33,124 nucleotides of DNA. Source: a virus. How positions within the stretch are numbered: position 1 is the first letter of the stretch; every line of letters starts with the position of its first letter. The notes beneath the pieces are model-generated. The model had not been told where the DNA came from. It saw nothing but the letters and a program-made list of their open reading frames with translations, and did no database searches. Below are positions 17,291 through 24,443 of this stretch, piece after piece. Both the position numbers and the translations under genes were made by a program. The DNA lies in the IMG/VR virus record IMGVR_UViG_3300020469_000007, positions 1 to 33,124 of that record; one strand, 5' to 3'.

Positions 17291-17560
17291 ATGGCCCGAC
17301 CATTCACAGTGCAGTGTCAAAAATACACCAAACGACGCCCACACTACTCACCAGAAACATTTCACCAACACACCGAGTGTCCCAAATGTAAAAGCAACCA
17401 TTTTCTGTGCGAAGTGCCTCAGAACACCCTGTATGGATACTACAGAACCTACGGACACAAAACCAAACACGTGCAGTGGCGCATAAGATGTGCCAATCAC
17501 AAATGTTCAGAACCTTTTGGTGTGATACTCAAGGTTGAACACGCAGACAGCGCCACGTAA
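17291..17560 (+). CDS. Zinc-ribbon protein, possible Ogr/Delta-like late activator
   Basis: An 89-residue basic protein. Cysteines at 30 and 33 (CPKC) and at 67 and 72 (RCANHKCSEPFG) make a zinc site of the form C-x2-C ... C-x4-C. The second half has the 'C-x-N-x-x-C-S-x-x-F' pattern of the P2 Ogr / P4 Delta family, which switches on late genes. The spacing between the pairs (33) is longer than in Ogr (about 22), and an extra Cys lies at 40. It starts directly after the holin-like gene. The family assignment is tentative; a generic zinc ribbon is the alternative. Confidence 0.55.
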   Translation: MARPFTVQCQKYTKRRPHYSPETFHQHTECPKCKSNHFLCEVPQNTLYGYYRTYGHKTKHVQWRIRCANHKCSEPFGVILKVEHADSAT

Positions 17561-17577
17561 TAAATATTTCAGCGGGA

Positions 17578-17639
17578 GTGCTGGGTTTAGCGATACGTCA
17601 AACACATCTCAAACAAATCTTCCCATTTGTACCCAGCAC
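17578..17639 (+). other. Hairpin with nine-base-pair perfect stem
   Basis: GTGCTGGGT (17578-17586) and ACCCAGCAC (17631-17639) are perfect inverted copies with 44 bases between. An AATAAATA element lies just upstream, at the zinc-finger gene's stop codon (17559-17566). A second stem follows (17652-17659 with 17667-17674, one G-T wobble). No T tract follows, so a simple terminator is unlikely. It could be a processed 3' end or a small structured RNA. Confidence 0.5.
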
Positions 17640-17692
17640 CACCGTTCTACAGGGGGTTTCTAATCAAAATCCCCAAATCACTCACTTAATCG

Positions 17693-17721
17693 TTGACTTT
17701 TTCATCACAGTGCTATATAAT
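17693..17721 (+). promoter_or_regulatory. Sigma70-type promoter before DUF3820-like gene
   Basis: TTGACT (-35, 17693-17698), a 17-base spacer and TATAAT (-10, 17716-17721), nearly a consensus bacterial promoter. The start of transcription is expected at about 17728, which is at the ATG of the next gene (17729), so the mRNA would be leaderless. This and the promoter of the leftward operon are the two host-type promoters that I see, which suggests early expression by host polymerase. Confidence 0.75.
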
Positions 17722-17728
17722 TGTTGAA

Positions 17729-18049
17729 ATGGCAAAAATAGATTGGTCCAAACACAATTATCACAATGATGTTCACTCTGCGGTAGGCACAGGTCGCCGT
17801 CGGATTGCTTATGAGCGTGAAGTGGAATGGAGCAAACTGAAATTTGGCAAACACAAAGGCAAAACACTGAAACAGGTGCCCATCAACTATTTGCGATGGA
17901 TAGTGAGCACATGGTTACCCAACAGCAAAATGGCAAAGGCAACAATCAACAACGCAAAACATGAAATCACACAGAGGCAAAGCATAGCATCCACAACAAC
18001 AGGGACAAAGGTTGCAAATCCTAAAATATCAGTCCAAGATGCCAATTAA
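17729..18049 (+). CDS. DUF3820-like small protein
   Basis: A 106-residue basic protein. Residues 37-63 (LKFGKHKGKTLKQVPINYL and following) match the FGKYKG-x-x-L-x-x-x-P-x-x-Y-L-x-W core of DUF3820 (sometimes named putative quorum-sensing-regulated virulence factor), a small domain found alone or next to nuclease domains in phages. It has no visible nuclease residues itself. The ATG at 17729 is chosen because the promoter leaves no room for a leader; no Shine-Dalgarno is present. It is probably an early gene of unknown function. Confidence 0.65.
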   Translation: MAKIDWSKHNYHNDVHSAVGTGRRRIAYEREVEWSKLKFGKHKGKTLKQVPINYLRWIVSTWLPNSKMAKATINNAKHEITQRQSIASTTTGTKVANPKISVQDAN

Positions 18050-18575
18050 CACTGACGGATTGCCCTTAGGCATGATATTGGTGAGTGTGTCGCAAACACT
18101 ATCACATACACGGTAACGCAGTGATAGACTCCTAACAGAGAGTCGTGGCAGGTAAGGAAAAGCACAGAGTCCTGCGACAATACACAATTCAAAACACCTG
18201 CTTCCAGTCTCATTCGTTCAACACGATTCAAGAGACAATAGATGGAACCCCAGGACGGGTTCCGTCTATTCAATCAATCAGATTCAAGCAAAACAAAACA
18301 AAACAAAGTGACGTCAGTCACTTTAGACTGAACTTGTTTCAGTCTCCACCACAGTGTGTGTGATTGAGGGTAAATATTGATGGCACATCACGTTACATCA
18401 ATATGCCATTGATCCCCTTCATGGGGTTATATCCTAATGGGTGTGCCACACCTCAGTGAGTGTGAGATATCACAGAGTAAATACTGATGTATTCTGACAA
18501 CAATCAGTTTACTCCTTAAACGGGTGGAGGTGCAGTCCAAGTCTGTCATTTCGTTACTCACTTCCACTCACACAC
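18050..18575. other. Hairpin-rich non-coding region (candidate structured RNA or origin)
   Basis: About 525 bases with no convincing gene and at least seven inverted repeats: 18099-18127 (7 bp), 18142-18178 (8 bp with bulge), 18237-18270 (14 bp, one wobble, six-base loop), 18305-18324 (8 bp, perfect), 18325-18345 (8 bp, perfect), 18374-18404 (9 bp, perfect) and 18475-18514 (12 bp with a two-base bulge). Two TAAATA elements lie inside the last two. It lies between the host-type promoter gene and the next small gene. It may be a large structured RNA, a replication origin or a packaging site. Confidence 0.7.
18237..18270. repeat. Strongest inverted repeat of the region (14-bp stem)
   Basis: The arms 18237-18250 and 18257-18270 pair over 14 bases (one T-G pair) with a CAGGAC loop. 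It is flanked by direct GATTCAAG copies (about 18225-18232 and 18281-18288). This symmetrical arrangement is typical of a protein-binding or replication element. No T tract follows, so it is not a normal terminator. Confidence 0.75.
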
Positions 18576-19025
18576 ATGATGATGAACCAATTCCAATACA
18601 CCCTGCACGTGATGAACTTCCTGCAGAGAACCATGCACGATGTCAAGATGAACTCCATATGGTCACCAGATGCACACCATCACATACGCAAACTGTTGAA
18701 GAGCAAACCCAACCGAATCATACATGAGAAACCCTACACACACATATTCTCACTGAAACCACGCACATTTAAAGAATATCAAGACATCATAACTGCACAC
18801 GCAGAAAGAGGCACACACATGATGTTGATCACTGAAATGAAAGTGAGTGAGAGAGATGAATGGCACAAACAAATGAAAGACATGGTCACTGTGTACGAAC
18901 ACCTCACTGTCGCTCATGAGGAAGGCATAAAATGGATCAGAACCTTGAGCAGAGTGGATGCCAGTTACAAGAATGTGAGTCAAACAGGTGCAATGAAAGG
19001 GTTCTGGCCACAGGACAAATCATAA
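18576..19025 (+). CDS. Hypothetical protein beside the structured region
   Basis: A 149-residue, His/Met/Lys-rich, probably helical protein, not recognised. It starts with three consecutive Met codons (18576, 18579, 18582) and has no Shine-Dalgarno. A WSPDAHHHIRKLLKSKP segment lies at about 29-45, followed by YTHIFSLKPRTFKEYQDII. An amphipathic stretch at 89-115 includes KVSERDEWHKQMKDM. I see no Rep, primase, integrase or sigma motif. Its place next to hairpins makes a DNA- or RNA-binding role possible, but that is only context. It is the last rightward gene before the convergent gap. Confidence 0.55.
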   Translation: MMMNQFQYTLHVMNFLQRTMHDVKMNSIWSPDAHHHIRKLLKSKPNRIIHEKPYTHIFSLKPRTFKEYQDIITAHAERGTHMMLITEMKVSERDEWHKQMKDMVTVYEHLTVAHEEGIKWIRTLSRVDASYKNVSQTGAMKGFWPQDKS

Positions 19026-19573
19026 CAGTAGGGCCGTTGAAACCATTTGAGAGTGGTCTGAATTGGTATTTTTAATTGGAGGCAACCGTTTCTGATTGTG
19101 TCAAAATCTGTCTAATTCTGAGATATCGCCCAAAATCAAACGTATCAACCAGAATATCCACCATGACCAACCACTTCTGATGGCATCAATGGTGCCTAAT
19201 TCTCGTAGATATGGTTGCCTTGGATACGGTATTGGGGGGTATGGTTCTCTAAAAAGGTATCAGTGAAGGAAGGGGACAACTCAAGGGCAGAACATCCTGT
19301 CAACGCAGTCATGAACACAGTGATGCAGAATATTCTTCCCAGGGTTTTCATATATTAAACACTTAATTGTAGCACATTTCAAACCCTAAGTCAACAGTTC
19401 ATTGTGCCAAAATTTTGGTAGTAGTCTGTGCTCACCATTGGGGGCATGGTTCTCACAGTGGGGTATGGTGGTGGACCCGTCCTGCACATTAGGAGTGGGG
19501 TGCCTGCTGTCTTGCGTTAAAACATTCGTCGCTCAAACCTGGTGCCAAAAATATCCGCCACATCAAAACCAGT
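19026..19573. other. Non-coding convergent gap
   Basis: Between convergent transcription units lie about 550 bases with no credible gene. Composition is unlike the rest: G/T-rich tracts alternate with ordinary AT-rich DNA. A near-identical direct repeat ATTGGGGG(G)YATGGTTCTC lies at 19231-19249 and 19437-19454. A 12-base perfect palindrome CCAAAATTTTGG lies at 19407-19418. No clear terminator with a T tract is visible and there is no TAAATA box. It is a candidate packaging or replication site. Confidence 0.5.
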
Positions 19574-20065
19574 TTAATCTGTAAATTTAAGAATTACTCT
19601 TTCACCCTGCACACGTTTCTTCCACCATGCCTCTGGTTTTATGCACACATGGGCATTGTATCGCCTCATGCTGTTGGGCATTGTCAACAGTTGTTTTGCC
19701 TTACGACAGCACACACTCACATACAACCAACCACCCTTGCTGAACTGGTGCAAACGGTCAATCACCCACTGCAATCCTGATTCAGGTATGTGTTCCAACA
19801 CATCAGTGCAGATCACCAAATCATATTCTCCTGTGGGTTCTTCTGAGTATTGTGGCACAGCAGGATCATACAGTGTGGCACGCCATTCGGGTGGGTGATG
19901 CAGTGCCTTGCCACAACCATAGTCCAGTATGCTCTTGATGTGATGTTGTTCAATCAACTGACGGATTGCGTCCATGTGATGATCTCTCAGATTGCTACCA
20001 TTCCATGTGTTGGGCAGTTCATGATGTTGTTGTGCCAATTTTAAATACAGTTCATATTCATTCAT
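19574..20065 (-). CDS. Class I SAM-dependent methyltransferase
   Basis: Predicted methyltransferase of 163 residues. Motif I is ILDYGCGKA (46-54) and the acidic post-motif region is YDLVICTDVLEHIPE (81-95), followed by GGWLYVSVCCRKAKQ, all typical of Methyltransf_11/23 enzymes. I chose the ATG at 20065 (MNEYELYLKL), five bases behind the cupin stop; the longer reading frame would overlap the cupin gene with no homology-like sequence. No good Shine-Dalgarno is present. It is the last gene of the leftward operon. The substrate is probably a sugar or lipid-linked glycan made by its neighbours. Confidence 0.78.
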   Translation of the reverse strand: MNEYELYLKLAQQHHELPNTWNGSNLRDHHMDAIRQLIEQHHIKSILDYGCGKALHHPPEWRATLYDPAVPQYSEEPTGEYDLVICTDVLEHIPESGLQWVIDRLHQFSKGGWLYVSVCCRKAKQLLTMPNSMRRYNAHVCIKPEAWWKKRVQGERVILKFTD

Positions 20066-20069
20066 AAAT

Positions 20070-20453
20070 TTATTTTGCGTTTTTCTGCGAACGCTTCGCG
20101 TTTTTGGTAGCAGTGCCCACTGTTCTACGCACAATGTCATCGTGATTGAATTCTGCCCAATACAGTTCAAATGCCACTCCATCTTCCACACCTTCAAACT
20201 GATGTATCTTGCCTGGTTTTACTTGGGTGAAATCTCCTGCACACAATACAGTTTCATCCACCATGCCATGCTGTACACCATCCTGCCACACACGCACTAT
20301 CATTCGGCCTGATTCCACATAGAAACCATTCCATTTGAATCTGTGTTCATGCTCTGAGCACTTGTAACCCTTTTTGTATTCTATCCTGTGGAACTCCAAC
20401 ACACCATTGGCATGTATCAGTTCTGTTTGTCCCCAAATCTTGCCTGCTTTCAT
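20070..20453 (-). CDS. Cupin-fold protein
   Basis: A 127-residue single-domain cupin. Motif 1 is G29-x5-H35-x-H37 ... E47-x-G49 and motif 2 is G73 ... P80-G81-x2-H84, so the metal ligands His35, His37, Glu47 and His84 are in place. Such small cupins are often sugar isomerases or regulators in surface-glycan clusters. The ATG at 20453 is preferred because AAGGAG (complement of 20460-20465) lies six bases before it. The last 14 residues (TATKNAKRSQKNAK) are a low-complexity tail encoded by an inverted repeat, probably a recent extension. Confidence 0.78.
   Translation of the reverse strand: MKAGKIWGQTELIHANGVLEFHRIEYKKGYKCSEHEHRFKWNGFYVESGRMIVRVWQDGVQHGMVDETVLCAGDFTQVKPGKIHQFEGVEDGVAFELYWAEFNHDDIVRRTVGTATKNAKRSQKNAK
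20087..20105 (+). terminator. Possible rightward terminator inside the cupin gene
   Basis: GCGAA-CGC-TTCGC (20087-20099) followed by GTTTTT (20100-20105), readable as a short terminator on the plus strand. It would stop rightward transcription that had run through the convergent gap into the leftward operon. The stem is only five base pairs, so this is weak. Confidence 0.35.
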
Positions 20454-20463
20454 TGTCATCTCC

Positions 20464-21057
20464 TTATGTTGTGTAGATCCAATCTGAACGCACACGTGCT
20501 TGGGGTTTATAACCCAGATCACGCAACTGTTCGAGAGCACTCAGTCTCACTTCAGGTCTACGATTTTTTTTTATTTCTATCTGTATCACAGGTTGCAATT
20601 TCAGTATGGTTTGAGTTGCTCCCTGCAACAGTCTTGCTTCAGATCCATCCACATCTATCTTGATGAAATCCAATTGTGTTAACCCCATGCTGTCCAGTGT
20701 GTGCATCCGGATTTCTCCCTCTTCATGCACAGTGAGTACCTGTGCCAATGGATTGTCTCTCTGCATTCTGCCTTCACAATCACCCAGTGCTTGAGTGTGC
20801 AGTTGCACGTTGGTGAGATGATCACAGTTAAGGTGCCAGCATTCATGAAATGTGGAATTGGGTTCCACAGCAATCACCTGTTGAAATCGTTCAGCATACT
20901 GTTGTGTGCATTCACCTATGTGTGCACCACAATCTAGGGCCACACCATAGTGTTGGATGTACTGTTGTGCCATGCCCCACTGCTCCTGTCTCACTGTGCT
21001 CGCCTGTTCCTGCTGTTGGGGTCTATTTTTATTTAGACGATCAATTTGCCAAATCAT
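20464..21057 (-). CDS. FkbM-family SAM-dependent methyltransferase
   Basis: A 197-residue methyltransferase. It has ALDCGAHIGECTQQYA (40-55), VIAVEPNS (61-68) and the diagnostic LDFIKIDVDGSEARLLQGA (129-147) of FkbM enzymes, which O-methylate sugars or polyketides. The start at 21057 is favoured because its ATG overlaps the TGA of the small gene upstream (ATGA). A longer start at 21096 would overlap that gene by 43 bases. FkbM enzymes are frequent in cyanophages and in surface-polysaccharide clusters. Confidence 0.85.
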   Translation of the reverse strand: MIWQIDRLNKNRPQQQEQASTVRQEQWGMAQQYIQHYGVALDCGAHIGECTQQYAERFQQVIAVEPNSTFHECWHLNCDHLTNVQLHTQALGDCEGRMQRDNPLAQVLTVHEEGEIRMHTLDSMGLTQLDFIKIDVDGSEARLLQGATQTILKLQPVIQIEIKKNRRPEVRLSALEQLRDLGYKPQARVRSDWIYTT

Positions 21058-21239
21058 ATGTGTGGGTCCAATTTCCGCCACCAATTTGGATACCATCTCA
21101 TCATGAATTCAATCAGTTCTATGCCTGATGTGGTGTATCTCCAGTTTTGATTGAGATCCTTGCTCAATTTGCCTGTCAACAGTTTGACATGGATTTCAAA
21201 CTGTTGATAGTTGTCAAAGTGTACTTTAAATTGGTGCAT
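21054..21239 (-). CDS. Small hypothetical protein (61 residues)
   Basis: A 61-residue protein fitted exactly between its neighbours: the start overlaps the asparagine synthase stop by 14 bases, and the stop forms ATGA with the FkbM start. AGGGA lies about seven bases before the ATG. It starts MHQFKVHFDNYQQFEIHVKL and ends in an aromatic, basic tail (MMRWYPNWWRKLDPHI) that might touch a membrane or a partner. No family is recognised. The perfect couplings on both sides make it a real gene. Confidence 0.68.
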   Translation of the reverse strand: MHQFKVHFDNYQQFEIHVKLLTGKLSKDLNQNWRYTTSGIELIEFMMRWYPNWWRKLDPHI

Positions 21240-22914
21240 GTTTCATTCCCTGCAGTTGACACCATGTGTAGTATTGATGCATCACACTTTCGCGTTTGGT
21301 GTTCCAGTATTTACGAACTTCGGGCGGTTGATGACGTCTCAATACATCTGCTGATTTGGGTGATTGCCTACACCATTGTTGATGTGGTGCTGTCCAACCT
21401 GTCTTGGGTTTGTGTATGATGCTGTGTGGCAACACATCATGGTATGCCTGTTTGCTCATCAGTTTCATTCCACCATTGTATTTTTCCGCACTCTCCATAC
21501 TCATGGTGTATTCAATCCACTGTTTGGTTGCCAACGGGAATCTTCCCTCCATGCTGTGTGTCATGCCAAATCTATCATTGCGTTGAAAGAAGTCTGCGGC
21601 ACAGTTTGCTGTGATGTCCAACAGCATGAAACTGTTCACAGGATCAATTGGATTGTATTGTGCTTCATCAAAAACATCCATCATCAAAACCTTCAACAGT
21701 TGATCTGATGTCAATGCACAAGGCACTCTGGGTGGTTGACTCAAACGTTTCATCCAGTGTGCAACCAATTCACGGTATGTGCTTATGGGTGGCATCTGTG
21801 AATATTTTTTGTATCCTGCCAGTGTCTCATCACCCATGTCACCTGCAATGGTCACAACCACTCCATCCAATGCCATGTATCTGTTGGTCTGATAGTACAT
21901 GGGCAGTGAGGAATTGTAGCAAGGTTCTTCCAGACTTTGCACACTGAGATGTAGATAATCTTGCCATGTTTCTGGTGTACAGGTTATGGTGTGATGTTGT
22001 ATGCCTAATTGTTCAGCAAGTTCTTTACCACAACGCCAGTCACTGTTAAAGTCTTCTTTGTCTACCGGACATGGTTCTATCTTGCTACTGTATGCTGTGA
22101 CATTGGGCATCATGTTTGCAATTTCATAAGTGATCATACTGCTGTCCAAACCACCACTTAAAAATATTGCTGTCTTTCTCAATCCTCTGATTGTTTTGCG
22201 ACACACATCTTTCACTTGTGATCTAAATTCTTCTGCATCAAACTGTCTGCGTGTGTTGGTGGTTGCAAAAAACCTACTGAACTGCGACAAACGTTTTGTG
22301 GGAATATCATACACCATGCATTCACCAGGCATAATTTTTTTGATGCCTGTGTAAAATGTATTGCGTGTAAAATTAACACCCAACAAACTCCAACTGCTGT
22401 GTGCAACAGGATCTATAATGTTTGACTTTGTTACCTTTGAACGCAATGGTTGAATTTCGCTGGCAAACACAATGCCTTCTTTTATTTCTGCATAGTACAA
22501 AGGTTTTATGCCCACATGGTCTCTGCTGAGATACAATTTTTGTTTTTGTGTGTCGTAGTACACAAATGCGTGTTGTGAATCTATTTGATTTACAAAATCC
22601 ATACCATAGTGATCCAGTCCCCATGCTAATAATTCTGTATCACAAGTTGTGTGTGGTTTAAACTGTGTATACTTGGTTAACAAATCTTCATAGTTAAAAA
22701 TTTCGCCGTTGTAAACCAAGATGTTGCCACGTGCAGTCTTGTAAGGTTGTTGTCCCAGTTTGGGATCGCTTGTTATTGCCAACAGTGTGTGTCCAAGACT
22801 GATACTGGCATCAATGTATTTGCCTGCACCATCAGGACCTCTATGTCTTAATTGTTTTATTGCTGTATCAATAAAATCTTCATCTCTTGTTGAGATGCCA
22901 ACCACTCCGCACAT
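21226..22914 (-). CDS. Asparagine synthase, glutamine-hydrolysing (AsnB-like amidotransferase)
   Basis: A 562-residue class II amidotransferase. The N-terminal glutaminase part has Cys2 (MCGVVG), RGPDG (25-29), YNGEIFN (68-74) and CDTE (91-94). The synthetase part has the PP-loop FLSGGLDSS (251-259). The Arg of the usual H-x-R-L-S/A motif, which binds glutamine in E. coli AsnB, is Leu44 here (GHTLLAI). Free Asn production is one role. Beside glycan genes, amidation of a sugar acid as in O-antigen clusters (WbpS-like) is more likely. GGGAG precedes the start by seven bases. Confidence 0.9.
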   Translation of the reverse strand: MCGVVGISTRDEDFIDTAIKQLRHRGPDGAGKYIDASISLGHTLLAITSDPKLGQQPYKTARGNILVYNGEIFNYEDLLTKYTQFKPHTTCDTELLAWGLDHYGMDFVNQIDSQHAFVYYDTQKQKLYLSRDHVGIKPLYYAEIKEGIVFASEIQPLRSKVTKSNIIDPVAHSSWSLLGVNFTRNTFYTGIKKIMPGECMVYDIPTKRLSQFSRFFATTNTRRQFDAEEFRSQVKDVCRKTIRGLRKTAIFLSGGLDSSMITYEIANMMPNVTAYSSKIEPCPVDKEDFNSDWRCGKELAEQLGIQHHTITCTPETWQDYLHLSVQSLEEPCYNSSLPMYYQTNRYMALDGVVVTIAGDMGDETLAGYKKYSQMPPISTYRELVAHWMKRLSQPPRVPCALTSDQLLKVLMMDVFDEAQYNPIDPVNSFMLLDITANCAADFFQRNDRFGMTHSMEGRFPLATKQWIEYTMSMESAEKYNGGMKLMSKQAYHDVLPHSIIHKPKTGWTAPHQQWCRQSPKSADVLRRHQPPEVRKYWNTKRESVMHQYYTWCQLQGMKHAPI

Positions 22915-23233
22915 CGCGTATCTCCCTTTGTATACCCCAACACTCTGCGTGCCAGTTGTTGCTTGATAATTCTCTGAAATTTAATTTGTCTTCACCAACC
23001 ACAAATTCTTTTGTGCCAGGTTTTATCACCATTAGATGGTTGTCTCCTCCAAATGCACTATAGAGTTGTACAGAAACAATCATCAATGCTTCTTGTAAAG
23101 AGCAATAATGAAACTCACTTGCCAATTGTGTGCCTAATTCTAATGATGAATATTTTCTCAACAACAAACGATGTGGATCGTCCCATTTTGCCACTTCAAC
23201 ATTGGTCAAATCATGATATGCAATAATTTTCAT
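22880..23233 (-). CDS. Hypothetical protein
   Basis: A 117-residue protein, not recognised. The start at 23233 forms ATGA with the stop of the gene upstream and has GGGAGAG about five bases before it; its end overlaps the asparagine synthase start by 35 bases. It contains HDLTNVEVAKWDDPHRLLL (about 7-25) and SLQEALMIVSVQLYSAFGGD, followed by KPGTKEFVVGEDKLNFREL. It looks like a compact alpha/beta protein. The close coupling suggests that it works with the asparagine synthase. Confidence 0.6.
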   Translation of the reverse strand: MKIIAYHDLTNVEVAKWDDPHRLLLRKYSSLELGTQLASEFHYCSLQEALMIVSVQLYSAFGGDNHLMVIKPGTKEFVVGEDKLNFRELSSNNWHAECWGIQREIRDVRSGWHLNKR

Positions 23234-23541
23234 GATCTCTCCCAACTGTTTCGCCACATTTGTCCTATATTTCTCATCAATAACCTTCCTCTCTGTACTA
23301 TTTTTACATTTTTAGGTGACCATGCTTCTGTAGGATCCAATCTTACCATACAATAACCGCCTGGTGACCTGCTAATTTTGTTCATCACTCCACTTTTGCA
23401 CCATAAGTCATAGAAAGAATGCAGTGTGAATGCCCATTCTTGTTTTTTGTATATGCAAAACACTTTTTTCCTATTGTATCTTGTGACCCACTTGGTTGGT
23501 ACATCTGGAAATTTTCTATTGCCATGTGATTTTATGCCCAT
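23230..23541 (-). CDS. Hypothetical basic protein, remotely HNH/AP2-like
   Basis: A 103-residue, Lys/Arg/Trp-rich protein. The segment GGYCMVRLDPTEAWSPKNVK (about 61-80) has the pattern 'D-x-x-x-x-W/Y-S-P-x-N-x-x' seen in phage HNH and AP2-type proteins, where it follows the catalytic strand. No catalytic His pair of an HNH nuclease is visible, so it may be only a DNA-binding relative. The start overlaps the glycosyltransferase stop by ten bases. The family suggestion is weak. Confidence 0.55.
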   Translation of the reverse strand: MGIKSHGNRKFPDVPTKWVTRYNRKKVFCIYKKQEWAFTLHSFYDLWCKSGVMNKISRSPGGYCMVRLDPTEAWSPKNVKIVQRGRLLMRNIGQMWRNSWERS

Positions 23542-24443
23542 TGTGGTAGTACACGGTTGTTTTGACGAAAATCACGATCCACAATTTCCGTTTTGTGTCT
23601 TATGTTGGACAAAATAACATTCATCCAAGCAAAAAAGTCTGCTTCGTTGGGCGTTGTAGGATCTGCACCATTAATAAAATCTTTCCAATTGGTTATGCAA
23701 GGTCCACCACAATGATCACCTGTGGATACAACAGGCACACCAGAACACAATGCTTCAATGGTGCTGGCACTGTGTTGATTCACAATGATGCCTGGTTTTT
23801 TGTTTTGCAATTGTTGATACAATCTTGCATCTGCAGATTGTGTTCTTGTTTTTCTACTGGACTTCTGTCTTATTACATTTACTTGCCAACCCATCTTGTT
23901 TAATTTTTCTTTCACTCTGTTGGTCCATACACCTATGCTTTCACCATAGTAGTACAAGTGGCAGTTGGGAGAACTTGTAATAACCAATGCTGTTTTGTTT
24001 CTGATTTGAATAGGATCAAATGCTGTGGGATCTAATTCACGCACAAGATCTTGCCATGTGGGCACACAGGCATTCAATTGTTTTAACATCCAATTGATAC
24101 GTTCTGTACCATCTGTAAATTCACTTGCTTTTGTCAGTATGCTGTTCTTTACCCAACGTATCCAGTCTTTAGATGCTTTTACATTCACACTGCTAGGATA
24201 CAACAAATGACACAGTTCAGGATTGTCCCAAAAATGCCAATTGCCATGGGGCATCTTCCAAGGATCTCTCCATGTGCCATTGAAATTATTTCCAAACTTT
24301 ACAAGATGTTGTTCACCATCGGTGTGTGTGGGTTCAGCACAATATTCATATGTGCCTTCAAAACGTGTGTCTCTTATTCTTGGATCTGTACCTTTTTGAA
24401 TGTACCAACCCCAATCAGATAAAAACTTTTTAGGTTTTCCCAT
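23532..24443 (-). CDS. Putative glycosyltransferase (GT-B-like)
   Basis: A 303-residue protein. The C-terminal half has a Rossmann-like beginning TALVITSSPNCHLYYYGES (151-169) and the donor-site-like GIIVNQHSASTIEALCSGVP (218-237) with VVSTGDH, matching the 'S-x-x-x-E-A-L-x-x-G-x-P-V' pattern of GT-B enzymes. The N-terminal half (WYIQKGTDPRIRDTRFEGTY and on) is Trp-rich and probably holds the acceptor. The start overlaps the stop of the gene upstream (TAATG). It probably transfers a sugar in the same pathway as the other operon members. Confidence 0.68.
   Translation of the reverse strand: MGKPKKFLSDWGWYIQKGTDPRIRDTRFEGTYEYCAEPTHTDGEQHLVKFGNNFNGTWRDPWKMPHGNWHFWDNPELCHLLYPSSVNVKASKDWIRWVKNSILTKASEFTDGTERINWMLKQLNACVPTWQDLVRELDPTAFDPIQIRNKTALVITSSPNCHLYYYGESIGVWTNRVKEKLNKMGWQVNVIRQKSSRKTRTQSADARLYQQLQNKKPGIIVNQHSASTIEALCSGVPVVSTGDHCGGPCITNWKDFINGADPTTPNEADFFAWMNVILSNIRHKTEIVDRDFRQNNRVLPQWA

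Noticed and set aside
17570-17680. Possible tRNA in the hairpin region (contains GTTCTA)
   Set aside because: No acceptor stem of seven pairs, no anticodon arm and no D arm can be built around it.
18576-19025. A HUH-type replication initiator suggested by the His run HHH near a hairpin-rich region
   Set aside because: Three adjacent His are not the His-hydrophobic-His motif in its strand context, and no Tyr motif with correct surroundings is visible.
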